From Poa pratensis (lineage: Eukaryota; Streptophyta; Magnoliopsida; Poales; Poaceae), in NCBI GenBank assembly GCA_947311845.1, contig CAMZMU010000034.1, positions 90,276,723 to 90,340,722 on the forward strand: a stretch of 64,000 nt of DNA, written 5' to 3'. The translations under genes and the position numbers were made by a program. Shown one piece after another: positions 60,233 to 64,000 of this stretch (position 1 is its first letter; each line of letters opens with the position of its first letter). Under the pieces are notes generated by a model, which ran no database searches, was not told the DNA's origin, and was given only the letters and a program-made list of their open reading frames with translations.

Positions 60233-61809
60233 TGATGACGTGAATCACACGTTCGTTGGGAGACCCCAAGAGGAAGGTATGATGTAGTCAGCAGCAAGTT
60301 TTCCCTCAGAAAGAAACCAAGGTTATCGAACCAGTAGGAGCAGCAACTCTTCAGAAGGTTGTTGGTGGATCGCACGGCGCAAACGATCACCAACGTGGAA
60401 TCTGCACACAACACAATCAAACTACTTTGCCCCAACGAAACAGTGAGGTTGTCAATCTCACCGGCTTGCTGAAAACAAAGGATTAAACGTATGGTGTGGA
60501 AAATGAGTATTAAATTGCAGAGAATGAAAAAGGAACAGTTTGCAGTTTGTGGTTGTTTAATCAGTGTAAAAGAATGGACCGGGGTCCACAGTTCACTAGT
60601 GGTGTCTCTCCATAAAAGATAACTAACATGTTGGGTGAACAAATTACAGCTGGGCAATTGACAATAGTGAGCGCATGACAATGCATATATGACATGTTGA
60701 CTACTATGATATTTAATTGGGCATTACGACATAATACATAGACCGTTATCCAACAGCATCTATGACTAATAATCCACCGCCGGGTTGTCATCCGAGTCCC
60801 CCGTTGGTATTAAGTTGCAAGCAACGGATAATTGCATTAAGTAAAGTGCGTAATGTAAACAAACACATATGCCCGTGGACATAGCATCGTTAGGTTATCC
60901 CTAGTGGCAACAGCACATCCACAACCTTAGAACTTTCTGTCACTGTCCCAGGTTAAACGGAGGCATGAACCCACTATCTAGCATAAATACTCTCTCTTGG
61001 AGTTACAAGCATCTACTTGGCCAAAGCATCTACGAGTAACGGAAAGCATGCAAGATCTTAAATAACATATAAGATAGATTGATAATCAACTTGACATATA
61101 TTCAATATTCATCGGATCCCAGCAAACACAACATGTAGCATTACAATAATATGATCTTGATCATGTAGGGCAGCTCACAAGATCTAAACATGATGGCACA
61201 AAGTGGAGAGACAACCATCTAGCTACTGCTATGGACCCGTAGTCCAAGGATGAACTACTCACGCATCACTCCGGAGGCAGGCATGGCGATGTAGAAGCCT
61301 CCGGTGACGATTCCCCTCTCCGGCAGGGTGCCGGGAAGAGGTTCTGAACCCTCCCGAGCTAGGGTTGACGGCGGCGGCGTCTCTGGAACTTTTCGTGGAT
61401 ATTTGCTCAGGTACTTAGGGTTTTCGCGTCGGGGGGAATAAGTAGGCGAAAGGGCGGCGGCTGGAGACCCCCGAGGGGCCCACACCACCCTAGGGCGCGG
61501 CAGAGGGGGCCCGCGCCCTAGGTGCGTGTGGGGCCCTGGTGGCCCTCCTCTGTTGCTCCTTCGCTCCGTCAGGTGAGTTCTGGAAAAATAGGGACCCGTG
61601 TAGTTTCGTCCAATTCCGAGAATATTTCCAGACTAGCTTTTCTGGAATACAAAAACAGCAGAAAACAGGAACTGGCACTTCGGCATCTTGTTAATAGGTT
61701 AGTCCCAAAAAATGTATAAAAGTGATATAAAGTAGATGCAAAACATGTAGCAATTGGTATAAAACAAGCATGGAACATCAAAAATTATAGATACGTTTGA
61801 GACGTATCA
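60233..61809 (-). repeat. Right LTR (5' LTR) of the nested element
   Basis: 1577 bp. Close identity to 55039-56617 indicates a recent insertion. Confidence 0.92.
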
Positions 61810-63301
61810 GGCCGCCGTCTCCTCGTCCCGGCTCAGGCCGACTTGGCTGTAATTCGGACGTGCCGAGTTACCCCAGGCCTCGGACCATCTCCACCGTGCC
61901 TACTCCTTGGTCCAGCATATCTTCATACCTCGGCAACGACCACCAGAGCAGATCGCTGCCCCTACGTCGGCTCCTCTTCTCCAGCACTCTACGTCGACAC
62001 TTGCACCAGCTCTAGAAGATAAGAAGAAGACTAGAAGATCCCGAAGATAGGCGCAAGAAGACAAGACGAAGGACAGACAGTACGTGCCAAGCCCATCCCC
62101 ATGATGCAAGCACAGTACCAGCGAGGTGACGACAGTACGCCTCCATGACGCATGTACAGTGCTGACAAGACCCCAGTAGTCATATCGTGTACAGTGTCTG
62201 TATAGTGTCCTGCGGGCCACCCTTTGTCCCCTGGGCTCCCTCTTTATAAGGAGCACCAAGGGGAGCGTTCAGAGAGAGCCTCTTGGGCTCATTTTTCTCC
62301 CCGCTCTCTCTGCTAGCTCCCTTTAGCATAAAGCTTAGTGCTGCCTTGCTCAGGCTGAGACATACAGCTCAAGGAGCATCTGTACAGATCATATACAGAG
62401 GGAAAAATACACCAAATAGGCTAGATGCTGCAGTAGGGGTGTTATCTCTCACGAGAGCCCCGAAGCAGGGTAAATCCTCGTGTTCATCTTTGTGTCTTCC
62501 GTGTGCGTTCTTCAACGCGCTATCCCTCCCCGAATCCTCTAGCGTCCATCGGCCCCAAACTTAAGCCTACCCCTAGTCATCTGTTGTTCAATACGACGAC
62601 AGTTGGCGCCCATCGTGGGGCTGGTATTGGCGCTTGCTGGATCAAATTCGGACGGGACCTTCTTCATCAACGCGGGGAGTCGACATCACCATTATCCCCT
62701 GCGCTACAGCTTGCCGCCGTAAGCAGAGGCTGGAGCAGCCTACACCAACGGTCTTCATAAACAGATCCCGGTAACTGCCCGTCGGTTGCCCGGGTCATGT
62801 CGGTTCTATCGATCCAGTCTGCACCAACAATGCTCCGTGAGTATTTTCCTTGGTACCGCGCACAGTTAGTTAATCCTGAAAGTTACTCGGGGACTGCCCC
62901 TTCGTACCTTGCTTAGCTGTTTTCCCAGGAACGAGATGTCGTGACCCGGGACTGGCCGGACAGTCTGTTTTGCAGTTTTTCCTAGATAAGAAAAGTGACT
63001 CGGGGACTCGGTGGAAACCGAGTCTGCATCCTGGTGCATAGTTTTGCTGCTAGAATTAACTTCCGTCATATGCTAGACTTAATTTGGTATGTTAAATAGA
63101 ATTGTTGCTCCTGTTAAATATTCATTATGTATATGCTTGAACTAACGTTGAAAGGTGGTGTCGGTTTTACCGATGGAATATTCATCACCAAGACCATGGT
63201 GATATTGGTCATCTCGGATTCATCTTATATTCATTGTGGCTTCAGAGCATATCGCGGGTAATCCTTGGTATCGGCTTGCCGAGTTATAAATGGCATATTA
63301 T

Positions 63302-63459
63302 CCCAAGTTACCGCTTATGTCGGCAGATCAGAATATCACAGCACAATATCCCCAGATCGCCGTTTATTTCGGTTGGCCAAAGTATCGTGGCATCATGCAA
63401 TATCTCAGATCACCGTTTATTTCGGTTTGCCAAAATATCACGGCATCTCTCTCATATCA
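63302..63459. repeat. Degenerate tandem repeat of about 53 bp
   Basis: CAGATCGCCGTTTATTTCGG at 63353 and CAGATCACCGTTTATTTCGG at 63406 start two similar units; a weaker copy precedes them. Confidence 0.75.
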
Positions 63460-63654
63460 TCGAGCATCTCATAATTGCTGTCTTTACCAGCTTAACCAAT
63501 TATCATGGTTCTTCAATTATCCGAGCTTACCAGACTATCATATCATCGTTATCTCGGCTTGATGAGTCGAAAGGTATCTGACCTCACTGAATGTTACGTG
63601 TTGAGAAATGTCTCAATTCATCATTTGATAAATGCCCATGAAGGCAAAATGTCG

Positions 63655-63836
63655 GATGTGCCCAGGCAGGCAATATGTCGGTCCAGCTAAGGTTGGCGAC
63701 ATACGACTTCGGTAACGCCCAAGGTGGCTAAAAACCGACATATGAGATGTGCCCAGGCAGGCAATATATCGGTCCAGCTAAGGTTGGCGACATACGACTT
63801 CGGTAATGCCCAAGGTGGCTAAAAACCGACATATGA
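63655..63836. repeat. 91-bp tandem repeat, two copies
   Basis: 63655-63745 and 63746-63836 start GATGTGCCCAGGCAGGCAAT and differ at only a few positions. Partial units lie on either side (TGCCCATGxAGGC). Confidence 0.92.
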
Positions 63837-64000
63837 TAATGCCCATGCAGGCTATATGTCGGATGTGCTCGTATGGGCAAGAGGAAAAATAATGCTGCCC
63901 GTACAGGCAGGTTGTTGTTTACATGGAGGTTCTGATATCGTTATTTGTTTTTGTAAGACTGTGCGCGACTCTGCGAGTCCCCCACAGCCTCGGGGACTAA

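Larger units (their letters stand above)
46844..60233. repeat. Second copy of the 13.4 kb repeated block (start of right contig)
   Basis: Repeats 33435-46830 in the same orientation, starting mid-way through the Tourist MITE and running past the point where the first copy ends. Differences are mostly one- to few-base indels. It includes the Stowaway at 48121-48215, the hAT MITE at 49608-49796, the unassigned intergenic DNA between them, the GC-rich tract at 53500-54546 and the nested gypsy elements. Confidence 0.97.
55039..61809 (-). mobile_element. Nested non-autonomous gypsy element, complete, 6771 bp
   Basis: LTRs at 55039-56617 and 60233-61809 begin TGATG and end GACGTATCA. On the minus strand the LTR starts TGATACGTCTCAAACGTATC, like abundant Triticeae Sabrina/WHAM-type elements. 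GGCCG flanks both sides (55034-55038 and 61810-61814), a perfect 5-bp target duplication. The tRNA-Asp-type primer site is at 60204-60221, and the purine tract with palindrome at 56618-56653. The only coding trace is a short gag-like relic. There is no protease, reverse transcriptase or integrase. Confidence 0.92.
54547..62601 (+). mobile_element. 5' LTR of a plus-strand Ty3/gypsy element, interrupted by a nested element
   Basis: LTR pieces 54547-55038 and 61815-62601 join to about 1.28 kb once the nested element and one target duplicate are removed. The ends are TGTAACCCC and GACGACA. TCTTTATAAGG at 62241-62251 is a plausible TATA box for plus-strand transcription. Three CTCGGCTGGGCCGAG units occur at about 54787-54855. 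The primer site and leader follow at 62602. The second LTR lies beyond the window. Confidence 0.8.
62602..64000 (+). mobile_element. Primer site and untranslated leader of the host gypsy element
   Basis: TGGCGCCCATCGTGGGGC at 62604-62621 follows the LTR end by two bases and is a typical gypsy primer-site region. The next 1.4 kb has no ORF with a recognisable domain; the gag gene is probably further right. ORFs at 63234-63581 and 63290-63562 fall in tandem repeats and are not called. Confidence 0.75.

Noticed and set aside
33435..60233. True biological tandem duplication of 13.4 kb
   Set aside because: Not excluded, but the 13-N gap, the contig end at an LTR edge and the indel-only style of difference fit an assembly overlap better.
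59959..60681. 240-codon minus ORF
   Set aside because: It runs from the LTR through the primer site into the gag relic, so it is a chance frame across element boundaries. Other LTR copies break it.
63655..63836. CRISPR-like array
   Set aside because: Two contiguous 91-bp repeats without spacers, in a plant retrotransposon leader.

Overview
This is plant nuclear DNA. The repeat content points to a Triticeae grass (wheat, Aegilops or barley group): abundant Stowaway hairpins with CTCCCTCCGT ends, Tourist/Harbinger and hAT miniature elements, and large nested Ty3/gypsy retrotransposons with tRNA-Asp primer sites. Family names are from memory of such repeats, since no search was possible. Only one gene looks complete: a three-exon NAC transcription factor on the minus strand at 20938-22765. 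I found no operon, CRISPR array, rRNA, tRNA gene or prokaryotic system.

Layout. 1-7831: a gypsy element on the minus strand with two nearly identical LTRs, a gag ORF and a frameshifted protease, but no reverse transcriptase or integrase. 7832-9164: two abutting Harbinger-type elements, the second carrying a 175-codon ORF. 9220-10357: three decayed 5' ends of wall-associated-kinase (WAK) genes. 10670-10818: an orphan terminal exon. 11130-12700: a degenerate AT-rich higher-order repeat. 13370-20000: intergenic DNA with MITEs. 20938-23050: the NAC gene and its promoter. 24300-30370: more MITEs, a gypsy LTR fragment, and a decayed unit of about 1.1 kb present in two full copies plus one truncated copy. 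30160-33575: intergenic DNA with a Tourist element.

The most important observation concerns the assembly. The 13.4 kb at 33435-46830 is repeated almost base for base at 46844-60233, with exactly 13 Ns between the copies. The copies differ mainly by small indels, and the first copy stops at an LTR boundary. This is best explained as two overlapping contigs scaffolded without being merged, so the real locus is probably about 13.4 kb shorter. Features in the two blocks should be counted once.

Both blocks hold a GC-rich tract possibly from a LINE, followed by a gypsy LTR with TGT/ACA ends. Inserted in that LTR is a second non-autonomous minus-strand gypsy element, complete at 55039-61809 with a perfect 5-bp target duplication (GGCCG). 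The host LTR resumes at 61815-62601, followed by its primer site and an untranslated leader with tandem repeats running to the window end.

The genes do not form a pathway. The picture is a lone regulatory gene among decayed gene fragments and nested transposons.
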